A stretch of DNA of 6,280 nucleotides, taken from contig DASVWG010000523.1 of assembly GCA_036389695.1 (NCBI GenBank), positions 1-6,280 on the forward strand, read 5' to 3'. This document shows positions 1 through 5,816 of this stretch, piece after piece. This DNA is from JALZHR01 sp036389695. Its GTDB lineage: Bacteria; Acidobacteriota; Blastocatellia; Pyrinomonadales; Pyrinomonadaceae. Made by a program: the position numbers and the translations under genes. The stretch's first letter is position 1. Every line of letters starts with the position of its first letter. Under the pieces are notes generated by a model. It made no database searches. It saw only the letters and a list, made by a program, of their open reading frames with translations, and had not been told where the DNA came from.

Positions 1-365
1 GCCACTTTCGCCAGTTCATAATATTCCTTGCGGATTTCGTCCAGTTCGTCGTCGTCCAGTTCTTCCAGATTCAGGACTTGATTTCGCGCCGCTTTGCTGG
101 AACGAATCAGCTCGTCGAGCTTGACCTGCAAGGCTTCGGTGTCGCGGTTCTGCGTGTTTTGAATCAGGAAAACCATCAGAAAAGTGATAATCGTCGTGCC
201 GGTATTAATCACCAGTTGCCAAGTGTCGCTGAAATGAAAAAACGGTCCCGTCACTGCCCAGATTAAAATTATGATGACCGCCGAAATAAAAGTAATCGGT
301 CTTCCTGTAATATGCGACGTCCATTTGGCAAACCGCGTAAAAACGTGATGCTTATGCTCTGTCAT
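1..365 (-). CDS. Low-affinity iron permease family protein (3' end outside window)
   Basis: The first 121 residues of a small membrane protein are read here; the stop lies beyond the left edge. A short basic N-terminus (residues 1-22) leads to a hydrophobic helix at about 23-43, with an IWAVTGPFFHFSDTWQ stretch spanning its end and the following turn. A second helix at about 51-69 (LVINTGTTIITFLMVFLIQ) follows. A soluble NTQNRDTEALQVKLDELI segment and a strongly acidic patch (EELDDDELDEI, 101-111) come next. This signature matches the bacterial low-affinity iron permease family, whose members are usually about 130-150 residues, so little is missing. The family name comes from similarity to fungal Fet4; iron transport by the short bacterial forms is not well shown, so the substrate is inferred. 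The ATG is preceded at a 9-base distance by AAGGGA. The gene is divergent from the propeller gene. The family call is fairly secure, the function much less so. Confidence 0.85.
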   Translation of the reverse strand, partial: MTEHKHHVFTRFAKWTSHITGRPITFISAVIIILIWAVTGPFFHFSDTWQLVINTGTTIITFLMVFLIQNTQNRDTEALQVKLDELIRSSKAARNQVLNLEELDDDELDEIRKEYYELAKV

Positions 366-411
366 AATCAGATTTCCCTTTCCGCTCAAATATTTTCAAA
401 CGCTCGTTCAC

Positions 412-440
412 GTTTTATTTTAATAAAGCGCGCCTGTCAA
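412..440 (-). promoter_or_regulatory. Candidate sigma-70 promoter for the iron permease family gene
   Basis: On the minus strand a perfect TTGACA (-35, 440-435) is followed after 17 bases by TAAAAC (-10, 417-412, four of six consensus bases). Transcription would start near 405, giving a leader of about 40 bases before the ATG at 365. Spacing and position fit a housekeeping promoter; the -10 box is imperfect. No comparably good promoter was seen for the divergent plus-strand gene, and the rest of the 366-582 gap shows only short GC-rich palindromic patches. Confidence 0.45.
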
Positions 441-582
441 CGCGCAAATAATAATTTACTGAAACCCGCGCCGCGCGAAACGCGTAAAACGGCGTGGAAA
501 CAATTAAATTTATTCGCCCGCGCGTCCGGCGATTTATGCGGTTTCCGAAATCATTCCTTTTAGCCATTTTCGGAGGTTCGAA

Positions 583-1560
583 ATGTATTCCGCCTTGAAA
601 GCTTTTTTCTGTATCTGCTGTTTGATAACCGCCGGTTTCGCCCAAAACAACAAGCATCCGTACGATTCGGACAAGCCGATGCCGCAGCCCGTAATGTTCG
701 GCGAAGGCATCGTCTCGACGCCCGAAGACGATTTGAACGCGGCTTTCAGCCCGGACGGAAAAACCGTATATTTTACGCGAAATTTTCCGCGCAACCGGCT
801 GGGCGTGATTCTTTTTTCCGAATATAAAAATAAAAAATGGTCTGCGCCGCAGATTGCCAGCTTTTCCGGTTCGGCGACCGATTACGACCCGTTTTTCTCG
901 GCTGACGGCACGAAGATTTTTTACTGCTCGAATCGCGGCGCGGACGGCAAGCCGAAAACCGATTACGACATCTGGTACGTCGAAAAAAGCGCCGACGGCA
1001 ATTGGAGCAATCCGAAAAACGTCGGCGCGCCGGTAAATTCTGCGGTAGACGAATTTTATCCGTCGGTCGCCGCCGACGGAACTTTGTATTTCAGCTCCAA
1101 CCGGCAAGGCGGAAAGGGCAGTTACGATATTTATCGCTCGCGCTTTGTCGGCGGAAAATACACCGAGCCGGAAAATCTGGGCGAAGGCGTCAATACGGCG
1201 ACCGTCGAGCTCGATAATTACATCTCGCCCGACCAGAAATTTCTCGTTTTCGCGGCAAACGGGCGCAAAGACGACCTCGGCGGCGGAAGCGGCGATTTGT
1301 ATATCAGCTTTAACCGCAGCGGCGCGTGGACGCCCGCCAGAAACCTGGGCGCGCCGATAAATTCTCCCGCGCGAGAATATTGTCCAATCGGCTCGCCGAA
1401 CGGAAAATACTTTTTCTTCTCCAGCTTTCGCGGCAATCTTGACAAACCGCTGGAAAAGCCTCTGAAAAATTATCAGGAAGTGTTGAATCTTTTCAGCAGC
1501 CCGTTAAACGGGCGCGGAAACATCTACCAAATCGACATCGCCGCGCTCGGAACTGAATAA
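583..1560 (+). CDS. Exported PD40 / WD40-like beta-propeller protein
   Basis: This 325-residue protein starts at an ATG with GGAGG at 572-576, six bases upstream. Residues 1-20 form a signal peptide (hydrophobic core FFCICCLITAGFA, likely cut after AGFA), so the protein is probably periplasmic or surface-exposed. The mature part has about five PD40 blades: FSPDGKTVYFTRN (55-67), FSADGTKIFYCSNR (105-118), VAADGTLYFSSNR (162-174), ISPDQKFLVFAANGR (214-228) and GSPNGKYFFFSSFRG (270-284). They are separated by W..P.NLG.PVN linkers at about 141-153, 193-205 and 249-261. This is the repeat of TolB-type propellers and of PD40-OmpA proteins, but no OmpA domain follows. Propellers of this kind usually bind proteins or glycans; no catalytic residues are evident. 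It ends four bases before repeat element A and converges on hutI. The fold is secure; the ligand is unknown. Confidence 0.88.
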   Translation: MYSALKAFFCICCLITAGFAQNNKHPYDSDKPMPQPVMFGEGIVSTPEDDLNAAFSPDGKTVYFTRNFPRNRLGVILFSEYKNKKWSAPQIASFSGSATDYDPFFSADGTKIFYCSNRGADGKPKTDYDIWYVEKSADGNWSNPKNVGAPVNSAVDEFYPSVAADGTLYFSSNRQGGKGSYDIYRSRFVGGKYTEPENLGEGVNTATVELDNYISPDQKFLVFAANGRKDDLGGGSGDLYISFNRSGAWTPARNLGAPINSPAREYCPIGSPNGKYFFFSSFRGNLDKPLEKPLKNYQEVLNLFSSPLNGRGNIYQIDIAALGTE

Positions 1561-1563
1561 AAC

Positions 1564-1697
1564 AAACGCGGAACGCGGAACGCGAATAAATTATGAATTA
1601 TGAGTTTTGAATTAATGATTTCCGATAACTTAAAACTCATAATTCATAACTCATAACTCTCTTTTATTCCGCATTCCGCGTTCCGCATTCCGCGTTT
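1564..1697. repeat. Element A: nested inverted repeat of seven-base units between convergent genes
   Basis: Two inverted-repeat layers are nested. The outer arms (1564-1590 and 1661-1697) are tandem GAACGCG/GAATGCG units; the right arm has one unit more than the left. The inner arms contain a perfect 18-bp match (1591-1608 against 1632-1649) made of GAATTAT and GAGTTTT units around a 23-base loop. On each strand, read toward the loop, nearly every unit begins with GA in phase. The left arm begins just after the propeller stop codon. The right arm is translated as the C-terminus of HutI, and the hutI stop codon lies in the inner arm. The structure could end transcription from both sides, though it lacks a clear T tract after the stem. 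Confidence 0.85.
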
Positions 1698-3008
1698 CTC
1701 TATAATCTTCCCGTTTTTAATCACCGTTTCGACAAAATTCGAGCCGAATTCGTAGGCGATTTCCCGAAAGTCTTTGGTGTTCAGAATTAAAAAATCGGCT
1801 TGTTTGCCGACTTCCAGAGAGCCGGTTTTTTCTCCGAGACCGAGCGCGAAAGCGGCGTTTATCGTCACGGCGTTCAGCGTTTCCGAAGGCAGAAGTTTTT
1901 GGTAACGACAGGCAATCGCCATCGCCATCGCCTGCGAAGGACACGGCGCGGAGCCGGGATTGTAATCGGTCGAGAGCGCAATCGCGCAACCGGCGTCAAT
2001 CATCTTTCGCGCGTCGGCGTAATGCGTCGCGCCGAAATTGAAATTCACGGTCGGCGTGACGACGCCGATTGTATCGGATGCGGCTAAAAGCTTGATTTCG
2101 TCGTCGCTCGTCGCGTCCAGATGGTCGACGGAAGTCGCGCCAAGCTCGATTGCCGCGCGCGCGCAGCCGAGATTCGTAAACTCGTCGACGTGCGCTTTCA
2201 ATTTAAAGCCGAGCCTTTTCGCCGTTTCCAGAACGCGCCGCGATTGTTCGAGATTGAAAGCATTTTTTTCGCAGAAGACGTCTACGAAAAAGTTAAGAGT
2301 CGAGAGTCGAGAGTCGAGAGAGAGACGCGAATTTTTATACAATTCCATTGCTTTCGGCAGCATCTCGCGGCAAATTAAATCAACGTATTCATCTGTGCGG
2401 CTCGCGACTCTCGACTCTCGACTCTCGACTTCTTTATATTCGGGCGGAACGGCGTGCGCGGGCAGAAAAGTCGGAATCAAATCCATCGCGTGCGATGCAT
2501 CCAGCGCGAAAATCGCTTCGAGCATTTTCAATTCGGTTTCCGTGTCCAAGCCGTAACCGGTTTTGATTTCCGCCGTCGCCGTGCCGTGCGCGAGCATTTT
2601 ATCGAGACGCGCGGCGGATTGTTTGACCAAATCATCAAGGCTCGCCGCACGCGTTTTTCTCGCCGTATTAATGATGCCGCCGCCCGCCGCCATAATTTCG
2701 AGATAATCGGCGCCCTTTATTTTCATCTCGAATTCATTAATGCGGTCGCCCGCAAAAACGATGTGCGTGTGCGGGTCGACAAACGCCGGGCAAACCACTT
2801 TCCCGTTCGCGTTAATCAGGGTTTCGGCTTCAAAATCATCAAAAATTTCCGCGTTCGTTCCGACCGCCGCGATAATTCCGTCCTGAATCGCGGCTGCGCC
2901 GCCCGCGATTAAACCGACATCTCGCATATGCGCCAGCCGTTTCGGCTTTCCCCCGGAAGCGCAAGTCGCAAGCTGATTGGCGTTATAAATTATTAAATCA
3001 ACTTTCAT
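1644..3008 (-). CDS. hutI: Imidazolonepropionase (histidine degradation)
   Basis: HutI hydrolyses 4-imidazolone-5-propanoate to N-formimino-L-glutamate, the third step of cytosolic histidine breakdown. Numbered from the ATG at 3008 (454 residues), the amidohydrolase signatures are intact: metal ligands H80 and H82 in DPHTHIVFAGDR, substrate-side R89 and H185 (HAVP), H273 and E276 in KAHVDEF, SVDH at 293-296, and metal ligand D348 in STDYNPGS. The TINAAFALGLGEKTGSLEVGKQADF tail-domain motif is split across 382-405. The ATG is preferred over a TTG ten codons upstream because the family protein begins near MKVDLII. The protein is about 40 residues longer than usual. Repeat element B adds VESRESRVASR (194-204) and a SRLSLDSRLSTLN stretch (227-239), and the last 15 or so residues come from element A. 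No hutH, hutU or hutG is nearby. The identity is secure; whether the lengthened enzyme is fully active is untested. Confidence 0.95.
   Translation of the reverse strand: MKVDLIIYNANQLATCASGGKPKRLAHMRDVGLIAGGAAAIQDGIIAAVGTNAEIFDDFEAETLINANGKVVCPAFVDPHTHIVFAGDRINEFEMKIKGADYLEIMAAGGGIINTARKTRAASLDDLVKQSAARLDKMLAHGTATAEIKTGYGLDTETELKMLEAIFALDASHAMDLIPTFLPAHAVPPEYKEVESRESRVASRTDEYVDLICREMLPKAMELYKNSRLSLDSRLSTLNFFVDVFCEKNAFNLEQSRRVLETAKRLGFKLKAHVDEFTNLGCARAAIELGATSVDHLDATSDDEIKLLAASDTIGVVTPTVNFNFGATHYADARKMIDAGCAIALSTDYNPGSAPCPSQAMAMAIACRYQKLLPSETLNAVTINAAFALGLGEKTGSLEVGKQADFLILNTKDFREIAYEFGSNFVETVIKNGKIIEKRGMRNAECGIKESYEL
2297..2431. repeat. Element B: inverted GAGTCGA arrays inside hutI
   Basis: Left array: three GAGTCGA units at 2297-2317 with a degenerate tail. 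Right array: the complementary unit at 2404-2431, with a further GAGCCGC variant at 2397-2403 read on the minus strand. The perfect inverted core is 22 bp (2299-2320 against 2408-2429) with an 87-base spacer. Both arrays are translated in hutI, and because seven is not a multiple of three, three units span all reading phases and give seven residues. The spacer itself encodes ordinary HutI sequence (DEYVDLICREMLPKAMEL). No stop or frameshift results. Confidence 0.92.
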
Positions 3009-3024
3009 TGCTGCCGAGATTTTA

Positions 3025-3040
3025 ACGCAAAGACGCAAGA
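3025..3040. repeat. Short degenerate eight-base repeat just upstream of hutI
   Basis: Two near-copies of ACGCAAAG stand in tandem (3025-3032 and 3033-3040), abutting and slightly overlapping the left arm of element C and lying 16 bases upstream of the hutI ATG. No inverted partner is found on the other side of element C. It may be a remnant of another short-unit repeat family. Two copies could also arise by chance. Confidence 0.4.
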
Positions 3041-3137
3041 GAAGAAAATACAGGGATAACAGGATTTACAGGGATATTTAATATAAAAATATTTTACATC
3101 CCTGTAAATCCTGTTATCCCTGTTAATTTCTTCTCTT
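3037..3137. repeat. Element C: inverted repeat of nine-base units between the VWFA gene and hutI
   Basis: A perfect 25-bp inverted repeat (3051-3075 against 3098-3122) is made of nine-base units of the type ACAGGGATA / ACAGGATTT around a 22-base AT-rich loop. It is enclosed by an outer AAGAGAAGAAA inverted match (3037-3047 against 3127-3137). The outer edge is two bases past the stop codon of the VWFA gene and about 29 bases upstream of the hutI ATG, so it fills the gap between these same-strand genes. As RNA it would be a long stable hairpin that could end VWFA transcription or lie in the hutI leader. No clear separate hutI promoter was identified. Confidence 0.9.
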
Positions 3138-3139
3138 AA

Positions 3140-4357
3140 TTAATTTGAAGCCGGCGTCTGATTATTCGTCGCGCCGACGATGTAGCTGTCGCGCGCGCGG
3201 ACGACCAGATTCGGGCGATTGACGCGGACTTTGATTTGGCGGCGTTGTCCCGCCCGACCTTCTTTTTGCGGGTAATAGCCGATGTTATATTGACGGCGCA
3301 GCTCTTCGGCGATGCCTTCAAAAGCGGCGGTCAAGCCGCCCGGCGTCGCTTCGGGGCGAAAAACTCTGCCGCCGGTCGCGTCGGCTAAACCTTCCAGATA
3401 TTTTTTGCCGAGCGCGTAATCTTCGGCGCTGTTGCCGCGCCCAATCAAAATTCCGCCCTGACCGGGAAACGGGAACGGCGAGGAAATGCCGCCGCGATTG
3501 TCGAAGAAAGTGTTGTAATAAATCGGGAAAACCATCGCTTCCGATTCTTCGGCTTCGATAACCGTGCTGTCGTAATTGGCTTTAAAGGAAGTCGTATCGA
3601 CGCCGTCGGTAAACAGCACAATCGCCTTGCGCCCTTCGATTTTGCTCAGACGCTTGCGCAGCGAAAACTCGACCGCGTCATACAGCGAAGTTCCGTCGCC
3701 GAAGTCGGCGCGTTTTATCGCTTTGTAAATTTTCTGGCGGTCGTTGGTCGCTTCGGTCAAAACGTGAATTCCGGCGTCAAACTCGATCACCATCACATTG
3801 TCCTGCGCTTTTAACTGGTCGACGAAAGCGGTCGCCGCGCGCTGGATTTCTTCGATTTTATACTGCGTCGAAGGACTCGTATCGAGAAGCAGGATAACCG
3901 TGAAAGGTTTTTCGGAAGTGCCGAAATAAGCGACTTCCTGTTCCTTGCCGTCTTCAAAAATTTTGAAATCCGACTGGCGCAGATTCGGAATATAAAGCCC
4001 GTTGCGGTCAAAAACCGAGACGGGAATCGAAACCAGATTCGTCTCGACCTTAACCACTTCGGCTTCATCGACCGGCGCGTCCGCAGTCGGCGCGGTGGTC
4101 GTTGTCTGCGCGTTCGGCGTATTTTGAGTCGGCGTCTTCGGCGTCTGTTTGTCTTTCGATTTATCGCGGTCGCTGCGCCAATTCGGCGGGTAAATCCGGC
4201 GCGTTTTCGAAGGCGCGGATTCCGAATAGGTGGATTCTTCTTCAACAACGGCGGGCGTCGGCGTTGGCGTCGGCTGAATTCTTCTGCCGGATTGCGCCGC
4301 CGCCGCGCCGACCAGCGCAAAAACCGCGAGTAAAAAAACAATGAATCTCTTCAACAT
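3140..4357 (-). CDS. Exported von Willebrand factor A domain protein, acidobacterial type
   Basis: This 405-residue protein has an N-terminal signal peptide (LKRFIVFLLAVFALVGAAAA, cleaved near 20-22). A long linker rich in Pro, Thr and Gln (28-95) includes a PTPTPTP run. A small beta domain, VETNLVSIPVSVFDRNG with DFKIFEDGKEQEV (104-142), precedes the VWA domain at about 150-355. The metal-ion-dependent adhesion site is complete: D159, S161 and S163 in DTSPST, T223 in GDGTS, D251 in FTDG. The C-terminal strand segment 355-395 (RRQYNIGYYP, IKVRVNRPNLVVRARDSY) completes the pattern annotated as VWFA-related acidobacterial domain. Such proteins are secreted or periplasmic and presumably bind a partner through the metal site; the partner is unknown. 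The ATG has AGAGGA at 4363-4368 on the minus strand, five bases away. It lies upstream of hutI but is separated by element C, so cotranscription is doubtful. Confidence 0.92.
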   Translation of the reverse strand: MLKRFIVFLLAVFALVGAAAAQSGRRIQPTPTPTPAVVEEESTYSESAPSKTRRIYPPNWRSDRDKSKDKQTPKTPTQNTPNAQTTTTAPTADAPVDEAEVVKVETNLVSIPVSVFDRNGLYIPNLRQSDFKIFEDGKEQEVAYFGTSEKPFTVILLLDTSPSTQYKIEEIQRAATAFVDQLKAQDNVMVIEFDAGIHVLTEATNDRQKIYKAIKRADFGDGTSLYDAVEFSLRKRLSKIEGRKAIVLFTDGVDTTSFKANYDSTVIEAEESEAMVFPIYYNTFFDNRGGISSPFPFPGQGGILIGRGNSAEDYALGKKYLEGLADATGGRVFRPEATPGGLTAAFEGIAEELRRQYNIGYYPQKEGRAGQRRQIKVRVNRPNLVVRARDSYIVGATNNQTPASN

Positions 4358-4461
4358 AATTTTCCTCTTTAATCAAGACGGGTAGTCTGCGGCTTTGATG
4401 CAGAAAATCCCGAAAAGGTTAGCAATTTATCGACGCAAAACGAGTAAAGAAATGTAAATCG

Positions 4462-4609
4462 GGCAGAAGCCCGCGCGTCAGCAAGGGCGGAAATTAATTT
4501 GCGAGTTTAGATTTGCGATTTGCAATTGGTCGTTTGCTAGCGGCAAATCTAAAATCATCAATCGACAATCTAAAATTATTCCGCCCTTGCTCACGCGCGG
4601 GCTTCTGCC
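4462..4609. repeat. Element D: 148-bp element with 31-bp terminal inverted repeats and a seven-base-unit core
   Basis: The outer arms (4462-4492 and 4579-4609) are inverted copies of 31 bases with one mismatch (4479 against 4592). The left arm begins GGCAGAAGCCCG. Inside, the left core reads in seven-base steps GAGTTTA, GATTTGC, GATTTGC (4503-4523). The right core read on the minus strand steps GATTTTA, GATTGTC, GATTGAT, GATTTTA, GATTTGC down to a GCTAGC palindrome at 4536-4541. The element occupies most of the 333-bp gap between the divergent VWFA and methyltransferase genes. No target-site duplication is evident and it encodes nothing. It may be a miniature inverted-repeat element or a dispersed hairpin repeat. 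Confidence 0.88.
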
Positions 4610-4618
4610 TCTTGCGAA

Positions 4619-4646
4619 TTGATTTTGTCGTCGAATCAGCTAAACT
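4619..4646 (+). promoter_or_regulatory. Weak candidate promoter for the methyltransferase gene
   Basis: TTGATT (4619-4624) and TAAACT (4641-4646) are separated by 16 bases, each with four of six consensus matches, about 45 bases upstream of the start codon and just outside element D. Spacing is one base short of ideal. No better pair was found in 4610-4690, and no clear promoter was found for the divergent VWFA gene in 4358-4461. Confidence 0.25.
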
Positions 4647-4675
4647 TATCTTGCAATTTTATCAAAAATCATTCT

Positions 4676-4683
4676 GAGAGGAA
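4676..4683 (+). promoter_or_regulatory. Ribosome binding site that fixes the methyltransferase start
   Basis: GAGAGGAA lies seven bases before the ATG at 4691. The alternative upstream TTG at 4619 has no such site and would add 24 residues with no family resemblance, partly overlapping the candidate promoter. Confidence 0.75.
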
Positions 4684-4690
4684 TCAAAAA

Positions 4691-5707
4691 ATGCAACCGA
4701 CCGCCGCGCCGCCTTCGCCGGAATTATTCTGGCAGACCATAACCGCTTTTCAGCGTTCAGCCGCGATGAAAGCCGCCATCGAGCTCGACGTTTTTACAAA
4801 GATTGACGAGGGAAACAAAACGCCGAAAACAATCGCCGACGCCTGCAATGCCGCCGAGCGCGGCATACGGATTTTGTGCGACACGCTGACCGTCATGGAA
4901 TTTCTGCGAAAGGAAAATGGGCAATACGATTTAAACGAAATGTCCGCCGCGTTTCTCAGTCGAAAATCGCAGACCTTTATCGGCGACACGGTAAATTTTA
5001 TAATGTCGCCGATGCAGCGGCGCGGTTTTGACGATTTGACGAACGCCGTCAGGCAGGGCGGCTCGACCGTCACCGGCGAAGGCTCGCTCGACCCGGAAAG
5101 CCCGATGTGGGTCGAATTTGCGCGCAGTATGGTGCCGATGATGATGCCCGCCGCGCAGATGATGGCGGCAAATCTCGGTTTTCCGTCCGACCGCAAATTA
5201 AAAGTTTTGGACATCGCCGCCGGACACGGCATCTTCGGCATTTTCGTCGCCCGTCAGTTTCCGAACGCGGAAATCTACGCCGTCGATTGGGCGAACGTTT
5301 TAACGGTCGCGACGGAAAACGCCCAAAAATTCGGCGTCGCCGAACGCCATCATCTCGTTCCGGGCAGCGCCTTCGATGTCGATTACGGCGAAGGCTACGA
5401 CGCGGTTCTGCTGACCAATTTTCTGCATCATTTCGACAAGCCGACCAACGAAGATTTAATCAGGAAAATTCATCGAGCCTTAAACGACGACGGACGAGTT
5501 CTGACGCTCGAATTCGTGCCGAACGACGACCGCATCTCGCCGCCTTCGGAAGCGCTGTTCAGCCTCGTTATGCTCGCCGGAACTCCGGCAGGCGACGCCT
5601 ACACCTTCGCCGAGCTCCGCGAAATGTTTGAAAACGCGGGCTTTACGCGCAGCGAGCACATCCCGCTCGCGCCGCTGCCGCAGCATTTGATTGTCTCGAC
5701 GAAGTAG
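4691..5707 (+). CDS. Class I SAM-dependent methyltransferase, O-methyltransferase-like
   Basis: The 338-residue protein has the two-part layout of the hydroxyindole/caffeate O-methyltransferase group. An N-terminal helical, winged-helix-like dimerisation region (about 10-95: FQRSAAMKAAIELDVF, TIADACNAAERGIRILCDTL, YDLNEMSAAFL) precedes a Rossmann domain from about 165. The SAM-binding motif I is VLDIAAGHG (172-180), the acidic residue for the ribose is D199 in YAVDW, and LLTNFLHHF (240-248) is the post-I segment with H246/H247 where this group often has a catalytic base. YTFAELREMFENAGF (304-318) is the usual late helix. It probably transfers a methyl group to a hydroxyl of a small molecule in the cytosol. 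The substrate cannot be told, and no biosynthetic genes flank it. It ends 55 bases before a strong terminator and appears monocistronic. Confidence 0.9.
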   Translation: MQPTAAPPSPELFWQTITAFQRSAAMKAAIELDVFTKIDEGNKTPKTIADACNAAERGIRILCDTLTVMEFLRKENGQYDLNEMSAAFLSRKSQTFIGDTVNFIMSPMQRRGFDDLTNAVRQGGSTVTGEGSLDPESPMWVEFARSMVPMMMPAAQMMAANLGFPSDRKLKVLDIAAGHGIFGIFVARQFPNAEIYAVDWANVLTVATENAQKFGVAERHHLVPGSAFDVDYGEGYDAVLLTNFLHHFDKPTNEDLIRKIHRALNDDGRVLTLEFVPNDDRISPPSEALFSLVMLAGTPAGDAYTFAELREMFENAGFTRSEHIPLAPLPQHLIVSTK

Positions 5708-5712
5708 CCGGA

Positions 5713-5740
5713 AAGTCTCCGCCGGATATTTTAGAGACTT
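5713..5740. repeat. Small inverted repeat after the methyltransferase stop
   Basis: AAGTCTC (5713-5719) is matched by GAGACTT (5734-5740) around a 14-base loop. It has no T tract and lies just before the strong terminator. It may be an RNA 3'-end stem or chance. Confidence 0.3.
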
Positions 5741-5762
5741 ACGGCAAGCAAACGAAAAGATA

Positions 5763-5790
5763 AAAAAGAGCAGGATTGCCTGCTCTTTTT
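5763..5790. terminator. Bidirectional Rho-independent terminator
   Basis: A perfect 12-bp stem (5763-5774 against 5779-5790) closes a four-base ATTG loop. The GC-rich part is GAGCAGG/CCTGCTC, with five T residues at the end on the plus strand and an A tract before the stem that becomes a U tract on the minus strand. It sits between the methyltransferase stop (5707) and the convergent DM9 gene stop (5817) and can serve both. Confidence 0.92.
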
Positions 5791-5816
5791 ATTGAATTTA
5801 GTCTTCGTATTAAGTT

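Noticed and set aside
312..563. 83-codon open frame crossing the divergent promoter region
   Set aside because: It overlaps the start of the iron permease gene on the other strand, has no good ribosome site, and gives a sequence without domain features.
415..1107. Long open frame (230 codons) on the minus strand opposite the propeller gene
   Set aside because: Antisense shadow of a well-supported gene. Its Arg-rich translation shows no family features or signal peptide.
2297..2431. CRISPR array
   Set aside because: Units are seven bases in direct tandem with no spacers between them, and the two arrays are inverted relative to each other.
2038..2556. Open frame of 172 codons on the plus strand opposite hutI
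   Set aside because: Shadow frame kept open by codon bias and by the stop-free heptamer arrays; no recognisable protein.
3009..3038. Upstream TTG start extending HutI by ten residues
   Set aside because: It lies in the short ACGCAAAG repeat next to element C, and the family N-terminus matches the downstream ATG.
3811..4341. Arg-rich 176-codon frame on the minus strand within the VWFA gene
   Set aside because: Out-of-frame shadow of the VWFA coding sequence.
4462..4609. Insertion sequence
   Set aside because: No transposase frame and no target duplication; only the inverted-repeat element itself is supported.
5107..5631. Arg-rich 174-codon frame on the plus strand within the methyltransferase gene
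   Set aside because: Out-of-frame shadow; all methyltransferase motifs lie in the other frame.
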